DNA of 64,000 nt from Candidatus Methylomirabilota bacterium (GTDB lineage: Bacteria; Methylomirabilota; Methylomirabilia; Methylomirabilales; Methylomirabilaceae): the NCBI GenBank assembly GCA_003104975.1, contig PQAM01000015.1:1-64000 (forward strand), in the 5' to 3' direction. The stretch's first letter is position 1, and every line of letters starts with the position of its first letter. The position numbers and the translations under genes are program-made. This document shows positions 8,248 to 16,126 of the stretch, piece after piece. Under the pieces are notes generated by a model, which had not been told where the DNA came from, made no database searches, and saw only the letters and a list, made by a program, of their open reading frames with translations.

Positions 8248-8324
8248 CGCCAGGGGGAATCCGATGCAGGAGGATACAGTTGCCCAAAACCCCTTTGACA
8301 TATCGGAAATCCTGTGGCCTGACG

Positions 8325-9128
8325 TCAGTGACGGTGGAGTTTTTTGATCAGCGGAAACAGATCGTCTTCATCGGAATCGGAGACGAGCGAATAGATGTAC
8401 GGGCCGTCCTGCCACTCCACCGTTCGAAAACCCCGATGGATGGCCCAATAGACCTTACCCGTCAGGCTCATCGGCCGCTCCGGAAACCAGATCCCTGCGC
8501 CAGGAAAGACCAGCAGGGTAATCGGCTGATTGGGCTGCTGGTGGTAGGTCACAGCCAATACCTTCCGATGCAGCAGGTAGCTCACCTGTCCACCGATCAG
8601 ATGATGCTCCTGATCGTCGGGAAATGAAAGCGACCTGGGGAATTCCAATCGTCTCTGATGCCTGATCAACAGCGGTTGTAGTTCACCACCCGGGATCTCG
8701 GGTGGCGCCTCTCGCAGACCGAGTCGAATGTGCTCGTTGATCGACTCCTCAATCAACGGCACAACCACCTGTCGCGCGGACATCATCCAGAGATTCAGGG
8801 GCACCAGAACGAGCAGCACCATGACCGCTCCGAACGCCATCGCCGCTACGGGCTGTTGATGGAAGGCGGCCGGCAAGCGCGCCAACCAACCCATACGCGC
8901 CGTTTTGGGCTCCAACAGGCACGCCATCGCCTCCCGGAAGGCCGCAGGGGCGCCCGGCACGCTCACGCGCTCTCGAACTGCGGCCCGCAGTACCTGCGTT
9001 ATCTCCCACTCCCTCGCGCAGGCACTACAGACAGCGAGGTGCTCGCGTACCTCGGCCGCCTCCGGCCGGCCGAGGCTGTCATCCCGCAGGGCATCCAATA
9101 AATCTTTCACCGCCTCACATCGCATCAT
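8325..9128 (-). CDS. Anti-sigma factor with zinc-finger domain, single-pass membrane protein
   Basis: A 267-residue protein. Residues 1-45 hold a zinc-finger HC2 anti-sigma domain (MMRCEAV, then HLAVCSACAREW, giving the H-x3-C-x2-C ligands). A membrane helix follows (AMAFGAVMVLLVLVPLNLW, residues about 93-111). The rest is a periplasmic domain. The start overlaps the end of the ECF sigma gene by 14 bases, the usual translationally coupled layout. The family binds and silences its cognate sigma until an envelope or redox signal releases it. The signal here is unknown. Confidence 0.88.
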   Translation of the reverse strand: MMRCEAVKDLLDALRDDSLGRPEAAEVREHLAVCSACAREWEITQVLRAAVRERVSVPGAPAAFREAMACLLEPKTARMGWLARLPAAFHQQPVAAMAFGAVMVLLVLVPLNLWMMSARQVVVPLIEESINEHIRLGLREAPPEIPGGELQPLLIRHQRRLEFPRSLSFPDDQEHHLIGGQVSYLLHRKVLAVTYHQQPNQPITLLVFPGAGIWFPERPMSLTGKVYWAIHRGFRTVEWQDGPYIYSLVSDSDEDDLFPLIKKLHRH

Positions 9129-9666
9129 TGCCCGATACTCTACTATAGGCCCGCAACCGACTACGTAGCATCTGACGACCTCTGGCCAATCGGGATTTTA
9201 CCGTACCGTCGGGGACCGCCAGAATCTCAGCCGTCTCCTTGAGGGAAAACCCGTACAGATCAAAGAGCAACACCGCACTCCGATATGCCTCCGGCAGCGC
9301 ACGGAGCCCTTCGTCCAGGTCCTTTTGTAACACCGCTCGAATGAGATCGACCTCGGCCGCCCATTCCCGACCCGAAGCCTCTGGATTGCCCGAGAACGAG
9401 TCGGCTAAGACTTCACGCTGGGCCAGCCCTGCGCGCCGAAACCACTCATGTTTCAATATACTAAAGAGCCAGGCCTTCAGATTGGTTCCAGGTTCGAATT
9501 GGTGAGCGGATCGCAGGGCGCGAAGGCAGGTCTCTTGCACCAGATCCTCGATCTCTTCCCGTCGATGCGTCAGCCACCAGGCGAAGCTATAGAGCGCATC
9601 CAAGTGCGCAAGCAAGGAACGGGCGAATCGGTCCTTTTCGTCCTTTGACAGCGATACACGCTCCAT
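9115..9666 (-). CDS. ECF-type RNA polymerase sigma factor
   Basis: A 183-residue sigma-70 family ECF factor. Region 2 includes FAWWLTHRREEIEDLVQE and lies in residues about 15-85. Region 4 has the helix-turn-helix GFSLKETAEILAVPDGTVKS, with SRLARGRQMLR after it. The ATG at 9666 is preferred over a TTG at 9699. It is followed by its zinc-finger anti-sigma gene. The GAACC-type motifs in front of the three small membrane-protein genes at 7825, 8187 and 11766 make these likely regulon members. No such motif was found in front of the sigma gene itself. Confidence 0.93.
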   Translation of the reverse strand: MERVSLSKDEKDRFARSLLAHLDALYSFAWWLTHRREEIEDLVQETCLRALRSAHQFEPGTNLKAWLFSILKHEWFRRAGLAQREVLADSFSGNPEASGREWAAEVDLIRAVLQKDLDEGLRALPEAYRSAVLLFDLYGFSLKETAEILAVPDGTVKSRLARGRQMLRSRLRAYSRVSGNDAM

Positions 9667-9889
9667 TGCGGACACCGCTAGGTCATCAGACCGGAACAAG
9701 TACGGAGGGACCCGGTAGCGGGGCCACGGAGAACCTGTAGAGGCTCGAGGCTCGCATCATCACGTCCCGCTTGTCCTCAGGCGGCTACTGTCGGGTAATG
9801 GCATCACGCACAGTCAGCGCTTTCAACCCTGGCGAGGTTATTGTACCATATTGAATTTAAGAGCGGTGCCTCGACAAGGAGAGACAACA

Positions 9890-10366
9890 ATGCGATGGTC
9901 CTGGCGATTAGGCGAAGTGGCGGGCATCGCCGTCTATGTCCACGTCACCTTCCTGCTCCTGGTCGGCTGGGTAGCCATCAGCCATTGGCTGACCGAGAGA
10001 AGTGTGGCCGCCGCGCTGGCAGGCGGCGGGTTCATCCTGGCCGGCTCACAACAGGACTTCCCTGTCGTCGAGGGTGATCGCGTGGAGGGGATGCTGCTGC
10101 GGAGTGATCTGCTGGCGGCCCTCGCCTCCCGGGGGCAGGCGGTGGCGGTCGCTGAGGTGATGCGCCGGAATTTCCAACTTGTCGACTCGTCTGGGATGTT
10201 GGAGACAGCGTTTACACGCCTCCAAGGCCGCGACTGTCACACCCTCCCGGTGACGCACGACGGCCGGCTGGTAGGCCTGGTAACGATGGATAATCTCGGC
10301 GAATTCATCTCGATCCGGACGGCGTTAGGGCCAAGACAGCCTAAGACGCAGTCCATCGCCACATGA
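9890..10366 (+). pseudogene. Site-2 protease (Rip3/M50-CBS type) with its catalytic core deleted
   Basis: A 158-residue in-frame ORF with a good ribosome site (AAGGAGAGACAAC). The first 50 residues (MRWSWRLGEVAGIAVYVHVT, then the first membrane helix) are the start of a Rip3-type intramembrane metalloprotease. From GSQQDFPVVEG onward it is the C-terminal CBS-pair region (CHTLPVTHDGRLVGL). The HExxH and second metal-ligand helices, roughly 200 residues in relatives, are absent. The join falls in ATCCTGGCC (10034-10042), a sequence likely present at both ends in the parent, so a short-repeat deletion is plausible. The product cannot be a protease; it might persist as a membrane-anchored CBS protein. 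Confidence 0.8.
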
Positions 10367-10400
10367 GACCGCTCGCAGTCTGGACGGAGCTACTCGTACC

Positions 10401-11492
10401 ATGATCTGGGTGTGGCTGGGATTCATCGCATTTGTCCTGCTCATGCTGGCACTGGACCTGGGCGTCTTCCACCGCAAGGCCCATGTCGTCACTGTCAAGG
10501 AGGCCATCGCCTGGTCCGCGGTATGGCTTACCATGGGGTTGGCCTTTGCCGTGTTCGTGTACGTCACGTACGAGGGTCAGTGGTTCGGCCTTGGCACCGT
10601 CGCCGACCCCGTCGATGGATGGCCCAACGACGGTTCCACGGCAACCGAGAAGTACCTGACCGGCTACGTCGTCGAGAAGTCGCTCAGCGTGGACAACATC
10701 TTCGTCATCGCCATGATCTTCACCTTCTTCGCAGTACCGCCGATCTACCAGCATCGCGTGCTGTTCTGGGGCATCCTGGGCGCGCTGGTCCTGCGCGGCG
10801 TGATGATCGCCCTCGGAGCGAGGTTGATCGCCGAGTTCCACTGGGTTCTGTACCTCTTCGCCGTCTTCCTCATTGTGACCGCGATCAAGATGCTGTTTCT
10901 CAAGACGGAACACACCGATCCGAACAAGAACGTCGTCGTTCGGTTGACGCGGCGGTTGTTCCCAGTGACGGCTCGATTTCACGGCGAGCATTTCATCGTG
11001 CGCGCCGGGGCACCGGCATCATATGAAAGCGAGATCCCGGGTGCGCCCGCGATGCCGGACGAGGTCGTGGAGCACGCCCGCCCGGGCACGCTGCTGCTCA
11101 CGCCTCTGGCGCTGGCACTCGTCATGGTCGAGACGACCGACCTGATCTTCGCGGTGGACTCGATTCCGGCGATCTTTGCCATTACGGGCGACCCGTTCCT
11201 GGTTTTCACCAGCAACGTGTTCGCGATCCTCGGTCTGCGGTCGCTCTACTTTGCATTGGCCGGTATGGTGACGCAGTTCCGCTGTCTCAAGGCCGCGCTT
11301 GCCCTGGTCCTGCTGGTCGTGGGCGTCAAGATGCTGCTTGCCGAATCGCTGAAGCTCGTTCTCGGCAAGCACTTCAACCTCTTCTTGCTCGTGGTAGTGC
11401 TCGCGATCCTGGCAGCCGGGGTCGCCGGTTCCGTGATGGCGGACCGACGAGACCGGCATCGGTCGTGGAGAGAGGTTCCCCCACGCAAATAG
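10401..11492 (+). CDS. TerC/Alx family membrane protein (putative manganese or metal exporter)
   Basis: A 363-residue polytopic protein of the TerC family. It begins MIWVWLGFIAFVLLMLALDL with the family's LDLGVFHRKAH. EKSLSVDNIFVIAMIF carries the conserved acidic SxDN motif, and a second such segment is TDLIFAVDSIPAIFAIT. These buried acidic residues are thought to bind the transported cation; relatives (Alx, MeeF/MeeY) export Mn(II). The length is typical and the gene intact. It starts 34 bases after the protease remnant. A bidirectional hairpin follows its stop. Confidence 0.9.
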   Translation: MIWVWLGFIAFVLLMLALDLGVFHRKAHVVTVKEAIAWSAVWLTMGLAFAVFVYVTYEGQWFGLGTVADPVDGWPNDGSTATEKYLTGYVVEKSLSVDNIFVIAMIFTFFAVPPIYQHRVLFWGILGALVLRGVMIALGARLIAEFHWVLYLFAVFLIVTAIKMLFLKTEHTDPNKNVVVRLTRRLFPVTARFHGEHFIVRAGAPASYESEIPGAPAMPDEVVEHARPGTLLLTPLALALVMVETTDLIFAVDSIPAIFAITGDPFLVFTSNVFAILGLRSLYFALAGMVTQFRCLKAALALVLLVVGVKMLLAESLKLVLGKHFNLFLLVVVLAILAAGVAGSVMADRRDRHRSWREVPPRK

Positions 11493-11494
11493 AT

Positions 11495-11527
11495 CGGGCC
11501 GACCCCGTCACTCAAGGGATCGGCCCG
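11495..11527. terminator. Bidirectional terminator between terC-like gene and the small membrane-protein gene
   Basis: CGGGCCGACCCC and GGGATCGGCCCG pair over 12 positions with one mismatch and a 9-base loop. They lie 3 bases after the TerC-like stop and 24 bases beyond the stop of the converging gene at 11551. On the plus strand it is followed by TCTTCCCCC. Confidence 0.7.
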
Positions 11528-11550
11528 TCTTCCCCCACAACCCGAGGTAG

Positions 11551-11766
11551 TTAGGCCGCCTTCGGAAGTCCCACAACCCGCGTCGGCTTCACGGCTCGCG
11601 CGGCCTCTTCCTCTCGAGCCTGCGCCCTCTCTGCCTCCTGCCATCGCGGCAGCACAGAAAAGCTGAAGCTGAGAGCGCCGAGCACCAGTATCGTCAAGAG
11701 CATCGTATACGTACGCTCATTGGCGATGAACGCGTCCCACAAATACTGCCCAAAATCAGCCGGCAT
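11551..11766 (-). CDS. 71-residue membrane protein, duplicated (copy 2)
   Basis: Identical to the protein at 7972-8187 through residue 62; the tail differs (TRVVGLPKAA). It has the same strong ribosome site (AAGGAGGTGATGGCACA) and the same upstream GAACC motif. One membrane helix near residues 20-35 is followed by a charged tail. The divergence is confined to the 3' end, where the duplicated block stops. Dosage increase or divergence of an envelope-stress effector is possible but not shown. Confidence 0.75.
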   Translation of the reverse strand: MPADFGQYLWDAFIANERTYTMLLTILVLGALSFSFSVLPRWQEAERAQAREEEAARAVKPTRVVGLPKAA

Positions 11767-11826
11767 TGTGCCATCACCTCCTTCACTGAGATAAATCGTG
11801 AAGGGCGGTGAAAGGTTCCAGAGAAT
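11581..11826. repeat. 244-base duplicated segment, copy 2
   Basis: Partner of 8003-8247. The two copies lie in the same orientation about 3.6 kb apart and flank the sigma/anti-sigma, protease-remnant and TerC-like genes. Recombination between them could delete or amplify that whole block. Confidence 0.85.
11792..11819 (-). promoter_or_regulatory. Putative ECF-sigma promoter motif, copy 3
   Basis: Minus strand GGAACCTTTCACCGCCCTT, then CACGATTTA. It differs from copy 2 at two positions. It is spaced 26 bases from the start codon at 11766. Confidence 0.55.
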
Positions 11827-11859
11827 CGGCTCAAGGTTCTACACGCACCTCCCCGTTAC

Positions 11860-14679
11860 TTACACAAGCCTTTTGCTCAGTACGGGTTCTTCACCCGTCA
11901 GACGCGCGATCGCGGTTCGGGTGAGGTCCCGGAGTCGCAAGATCTCTTGCCACTCACTGCCTTGGGGCACGATCGGCGCCCCGATCGTCATCGTAATTGG
12001 GCTGCGCGTGGGCAGCCACGTGCCGTCAGACAGAAACTCGCGGGTCCCCTTCAGTCCGACGGGAATGACAGGACATCCTGCCTCAGCCGCCGCTTTAAAC
12101 GCCCCAGGTCGAAACGGCAGCAGCCCGGGAGACCGAAAGAAGGTGCCTTCCGGGAAGAAGACGAGGGAGGTCCCGTCGCGGAGGATGGCCGTAGTGCGCT
12201 CAACGACGGCCACGCGTTGGGCGGGATCGACCCGCTCGACGGTCAGGTGGCCCCCTCTCCGAATTACCGTTCCGATAAACGGATAGGCGGTGAGTCCGGC
12301 CTTGGCGACGAAGCGAAACTCTCCGGGAAGGGCCGCGAGGACGATACCCGCATCCACATAACTGGCGTGGTTCACAACGAAGACCGCAGGGGCCGTTCCG
12401 CGGAGGTGCTCAATCCCTTCGACGCGCAGTGGGCAGCCCGACAGGGCCAGTGCCAGGCGCAGGTAGCCTCTTACAAGTCGGTTCACTGCTTTCCCCCTCG
12501 GCACGATAAGCAGGAGCGTCCACAGGAACGGTAGCGGTGCCATCGCAAGCGCCCAGATGTACGAACCGTAAGCCAGCGCTGCGAGTCGGCCGCTGAACCG
12601 TCGAAGGCGAGCAGCCGCAACCTGGAGGTGCAGCCGCGCCCACTGCGTCGTCAGAGATGGGCGCCGACGCTCGATCTGCCCTCGCAGATAGGCCTCGCGC
12701 GTGGCGTACCGCCGGACCTTTCCGCTCGACGTCTTCAGAACGGCCCCAGGCCGGGTAATGACGAGCGTGTCCGGCGGAAGGCCGATCATCGTGACAATCT
12801 GGTCGAGTACACGCGTTCGGATCTCTTCGAGACGCTCCGGCGCGTTTTCCCGGCTCTCAGCGACGACGACGAGCCGTTCCGTACCGCCTTCCGGGTCGCC
12901 GACCCCGAAGGCGGCCACACACCCCTTCCGAATGCCGGGAACATCCCCTACGACCTCTTCCACCTCCTGCGGATACAGGTTGCGCCCGGCCTTGATAATG
13001 ATGTCCTTTTCTCGACCCGTGATGAATAGCTCCCCCTCCGCCCGATAGCCGCGGTCGCCGGAGTCCAGCCACTCGTCGTGCAGGACCGTTCGTGTCGCTT
13101 CAGGGTTCCGAAAGTAGCCGCTCATCACCGAGGGACCGCGGAATTCAATACGGCCTTCGATCCGTTCGGCGACGAGGCGACCGGCTCCGTCTACGATGCG
13201 GACCTCATGTCCAGGCAGTGGACGTCCGCATGAGACGAAGCGAAGCGGGGTCGAGTCCTCCGGCAGGGCGGGACGCGCCTCCCGCACGCGCTCAAAGGCG
13301 TCCCTGGTCACCCGATCGACCCGTGGCGGATAGCCGAGAGGCGGGACGGTGAGGGACACGGCACACTCGGCCAGGCCGTAGACCGGACACATCGTCTCCG
13401 CCTTGAAGCCATACGGAGCAAATCGCCGGGTGAAGCGCTCGATCGTCTCCGGGCTGACCGGCTCAGAGCCATTAAAGGCCAACCGCCATGAGCTCAGGTC
13501 GAGGCCCTCAAGTTCGGCGTCGCTCACCTTTCGGACGCAGAGATCAAAGGCGAAGTTCGGCGCCGCCGACAGGGTTGCCCGGTGACTGTGAATCGCCCAG
13601 AGCCATCGCGACGGCCGTGCAAGGAAGGCGATAGGCGACAGGATGGCAATCGGAAACCCAAAGTACAGCGAGGTGAGCCAGGATCCGATCAACCCCATAT
13701 CGTGGTAGAGCGGCAGCCAGCTTACGCCGATGTCGTTCGGACTGATGGCGATTGCCTTGCCGATGGCCCGAATATTCGCCAGGATGTTCGCGTGGGAGAG
13801 GCGTACGCCCTTCGGATCGCCCGTACTACCGGACGTATACTGGACAAGCGCCGGATTGTCGCCCCGATGACCGCGCGCCGATACCCCTGTCTCCGGCGTC
13901 GCGATCTGTTCAATCGCGGTGACCTCTTTCAGTGAGGGTACGCGGCCACGCAACAGCCGCGCCACACGCTTGACCTCTCCGAAGGCGATGAGGAGGCTGG
14001 CTTCGGCGTTATGCAGAATCCGGATCTGACGTCTCGCGTATTCTTCGAGACGATCAAGCCGAAACGGCGGATAGATCGGGACAGGTACCGCCCCGGCCAG
14101 CAACGTACCGAAAAACGCCTCAAAGAAGGCCGCCTCGGTCCTGAGCATCAGCGCCACCGAGTGTCCGAGGCCAAGTCCCCGTTGACGCAGTCCCGCCGCA
14201 ACCGCCGCCGCCCGATTCCACAGTGCCCCATAACGAATCGGCTGCTCGGTTCCGTCTTCTTGCCGGAGGAAGATGTGTATCCGCTCAGGATGGGTCTCGG
14301 CATGCCAGCGGAGGACCTCGACAAGCGTTCGCGCGTCCGACGGGGCGGCTACGCCAGGACCAACTGGTGGATGGGTGTCGCGGACGCTCTCCGGCTTCGT
14401 GGGTACGGCAACTCGGATCGCCTCAGCGAGGTCGCGTGGGCTTTCGGCCTCGGCCATCACGGCATCCGGCAGCAGGACGCCGAAGGCCTCTTCGAGCCGG
14501 ACCAGTAACTCCACACGCTCGAGACTGCCGATGCTGAGATCACGGTCAAGTATGCTGTCTGCGGTTATGGGCCCGCGGAACGCCGGTCCACCGAGTTCAG
14601 CAACGAGTTCCTCGACGATGGTGAGCACTCGGCGCTCGATCGCGTCGTATCCGGTCGGCTTCGCAGACGCAGTATCCAC
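11860..14679 (-). CDS. ACP - fatty-acyl-AMP ligase - PlsC acyltransferase fusion
   Basis: A 939-residue three-domain protein. Residues 10-95 form an acyl carrier domain with the phosphopantetheine serine in DLSIGSLERVE (Ser52). Residues about 120-690 are an AMP-forming acyl ligase of the FAAL/FadD type, with P-loop YTSGSTGDPKGV, SWLPLYHDMGLIGSW and the late motif KIIIKAGRN-like DIIIKAGRNLYP. The C-terminal about 230 residues are a PlsC/LPLAT acyltransferase with NHASYVDAG and FPEGTFF, after membrane segments. The logic is to activate a fatty acid, load it on the built-in ACP and transfer it to a lipid acceptor. Acceptor and pathway are unknown. Confidence 0.88.
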   Translation of the reverse strand: MDTASAKPTGYDAIERRVLTIVEELVAELGGPAFRGPITADSILDRDLSIGSLERVELLVRLEEAFGVLLPDAVMAEAESPRDLAEAIRVAVPTKPESVRDTHPPVGPGVAAPSDARTLVEVLRWHAETHPERIHIFLRQEDGTEQPIRYGALWNRAAAVAAGLRQRGLGLGHSVALMLRTEAAFFEAFFGTLLAGAVPVPIYPPFRLDRLEEYARRQIRILHNAEASLLIAFGEVKRVARLLRGRVPSLKEVTAIEQIATPETGVSARGHRGDNPALVQYTSGSTGDPKGVRLSHANILANIRAIGKAIAISPNDIGVSWLPLYHDMGLIGSWLTSLYFGFPIAILSPIAFLARPSRWLWAIHSHRATLSAAPNFAFDLCVRKVSDAELEGLDLSSWRLAFNGSEPVSPETIERFTRRFAPYGFKAETMCPVYGLAECAVSLTVPPLGYPPRVDRVTRDAFERVREARPALPEDSTPLRFVSCGRPLPGHEVRIVDGAGRLVAERIEGRIEFRGPSVMSGYFRNPEATRTVLHDEWLDSGDRGYRAEGELFITGREKDIIIKAGRNLYPQEVEEVVGDVPGIRKGCVAAFGVGDPEGGTERLVVVAESRENAPERLEEIRTRVLDQIVTMIGLPPDTLVITRPGAVLKTSSGKVRRYATREAYLRGQIERRRPSLTTQWARLHLQVAAARLRRFSGRLAALAYGSYIWALAMAPLPFLWTLLLIVPRGKAVNRLVRGYLRLALALSGCPLRVEGIEHLRGTAPAVFVVNHASYVDAGIVLAALPGEFRFVAKAGLTAYPFIGTVIRRGGHLTVERVDPAQRVAVVERTTAILRDGTSLVFFPEGTFFRSPGLLPFRPGAFKAAAEAGCPVIPVGLKGTREFLSDGTWLPTRSPITMTIGAPIVPQGSEWQEILRLRDLTRTAIARLTGEEPVLSKRLV

Positions 14680-14756
14680 TTTTCACTGTCCGACAATTAC
14701 ACGACGAAGTCCTATTGAGGCTGGAGCTTTTCTGCCGCGCACCCCTCTGCTTCACC

Positions 14757-15264
14757 CTACTGCCTTTTACAGGATTCTGCAAGTCCGGTTCTAAGGAGTT
14801 GTACCGAAAGGGGCTTCAGATCGCGGAGGAAGATGCGGGTGGTGACAGGACCTATGCCCTTGAATTCCTGGAGGCGCGTGGCGAGATCTTTCCTGTTGCG
14901 TGATTGCCTGAACAGGTTCGCGAGGGAGCCATAGCGATCAATGAGGAGGCGTGAGATATCAAGGAGTTTCGTGGCCGTCGAAAAATCGAAGCGAACATAA
15001 TGGCCGCGGTCCAACACACTGACCAGTCGATCCCACCCCGCTTCGAGGATCGCTTCCGGGGTCACCAGCCCCTCGCCGACGAATTCCGGATAGGCGCCGC
15101 CTCCCCACCTCCTGTTGAATCGGTTTGCCGAACAAGAGGCCGGCCAAAAACCATTTGAAGCGCTCACCCTCCGCCCCGGACTCGAGGTCAATCCCAAGGT
15201 CTCGCGCGCGGATGGTACGCTTGGCCTTCGTCTGTGGTCGCGTGTGTGACGGGGAGCGGACCAT
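14757..15264 (-). pseudogene. Frameshifted HhH-GPD-like DNA glycosylase/endonuclease III-type gene
   Basis: Two overlapping minus-strand frames join to make one protein. The upstream frame, starting at the ATG at 15264, gives RARDLGIDLESGAEGERFKW, then FLAGLLFGKPIQQEV. The downstream frame gives YPEFVGEGLVTPEAILEAGW, and later FKGIGPVTTRIFLRDLKP with the helix-hairpin-helix GIGP. The switch lies at about 15094-15100, where AGGCGGCGCCTAT carries one base too many; removing one C restores …VGRRAYPEF. Relatives are single short proteins of this fold. It could be a recent pseudogene or a sequencing error. Confidence 0.65.
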
Positions 15265-15301
15265 AGTCCCTTCACCCCCATCGGTATCTGTAAAGTAGCC
15301 C

Positions 15302-15400
15302 TTACTTCTTGGAAAGAATTCGTATGACAATCCACCACACGGTGTATCCGATCACTAAGACGCCGATCACAACCCCCCAAATAATGTAGTCTATATCCAT
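15302..15400 (-). CDS. 32-residue single-pass membrane protein
   Basis: The ORF MDIDYIIWGVVIGVLVIGYT continues with VWWIVIRILSKK and stops. It is a clean hydrophobic helix with a basic C-terminus. An AGAGG ribosome site precedes the ATG. A sigma-70-like TTGACA (minus strand, about 60 bases upstream) is followed after 17 bases by AACATC. It resembles the small anchor peptides that accompany respiratory or transport complexes. No family recognised. Confidence 0.5.
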   Translation of the reverse strand: MDIDYIIWGVVIGVLVIGYTVWWIVIRILSKK

Positions 15401-15518
15401 CAATGCGCCTCTCGTGGTGTGAGATTACCGACCAAGATGATGTTGCCCGCACCTGCCGTCCTGTCAAATCCTAATCGCCAGTTCAATCTATACATGACGC
15501 CACAAATCTCAGACAGTT

Positions 15519-15583
15519 TGTCATTCCGTGCTTGACCCGGAATCCAGGGCCTTTATGGATTCCCGCTTTCGCGGGAATGACGG
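15519..15583. repeat. Palindromic intergenic repeat, family A
   Basis: Begins TGTCATTCCG and ends CGGGAATGACGG, with an internal GGATTCCCGC/GCGGGAAT hairpin. Related copies lie at 4327-4351, 29247-29330, 41631-41697 and 57685-57730. The rest of the 15401-15620 interval shows only the candidate promoter for the 32-residue gene. Confidence 0.65.
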
Positions 15584-15621
15584 CTATTGTTGCGATTTAT
15601 GACGCCCTGTATATTGATATG

Positions 15622-16038
15622 GCCGAAGTCGGTCTATAAGCCGGATCCTGTACGGCCGGGCCGTGCAGCCCGGCCGGATGACCATTCCTCTAGGCCCGAC
15701 GTTGCCGCCGGGCTCAAGCAGCCTACCCGTCCCGCCTGCCCCAAAAGAGACACGAGCGCGGGCCGCCCTCTGCATAATGCGGCGGGATCTATTTGGCCTT
15801 GCTCCGGGTGGGGTTTGCCAAGCCGACATGTCGCCACGCCGCTGGTGCGCTCTTACCGCACCTTTTCACCCTTACCCACGGGGCCTCGCGGCCGATACGA
15901 CAACGTGGGCGGTATCTTTTCTGTGGCACTGTCCGTAAGGTCACCCTCCCTGGGCGTTACCCAGCACCCTACCCTGCGGAGTCCGGACTTTCCTCCCGTC
16001 CGCCAAAGGCGAACCGGCGGCCATCCGACCGACTTCGA
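15622..16038 (-). ncRNA. rnpB: RNase P RNA (class A)
   Basis: The catalytic RNA of RNase P, which matures tRNA 5' ends. Read on the minus strand, the 5' part has GAAGTCGGTC, then GGGAGGAAAGTCCGGACTCC (the P4/CR-I signature), then GGGTGCTGGGTAACGCCCAG. The 3' end has GGATCCGGCTTATAGACCGA (CR-V) and CTTCGG. The first GAAGTCGGTC pairs with GACCGACTTC at the other end to close P1, which sets both ends within a few bases. The length of about 417 fits a bacterial type A RNA. It lies downstream of, and on the same strand as, the SDR gene. Confidence 0.95.
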
Positions 16039-16126
16039 CCACCACCACCCTACCGTATACCGGCGCAATTTGCAACGGGGTTCCTCGCCACACATAACGG
16101 TGCGCCGCACAATGTCACCCTCGAGG

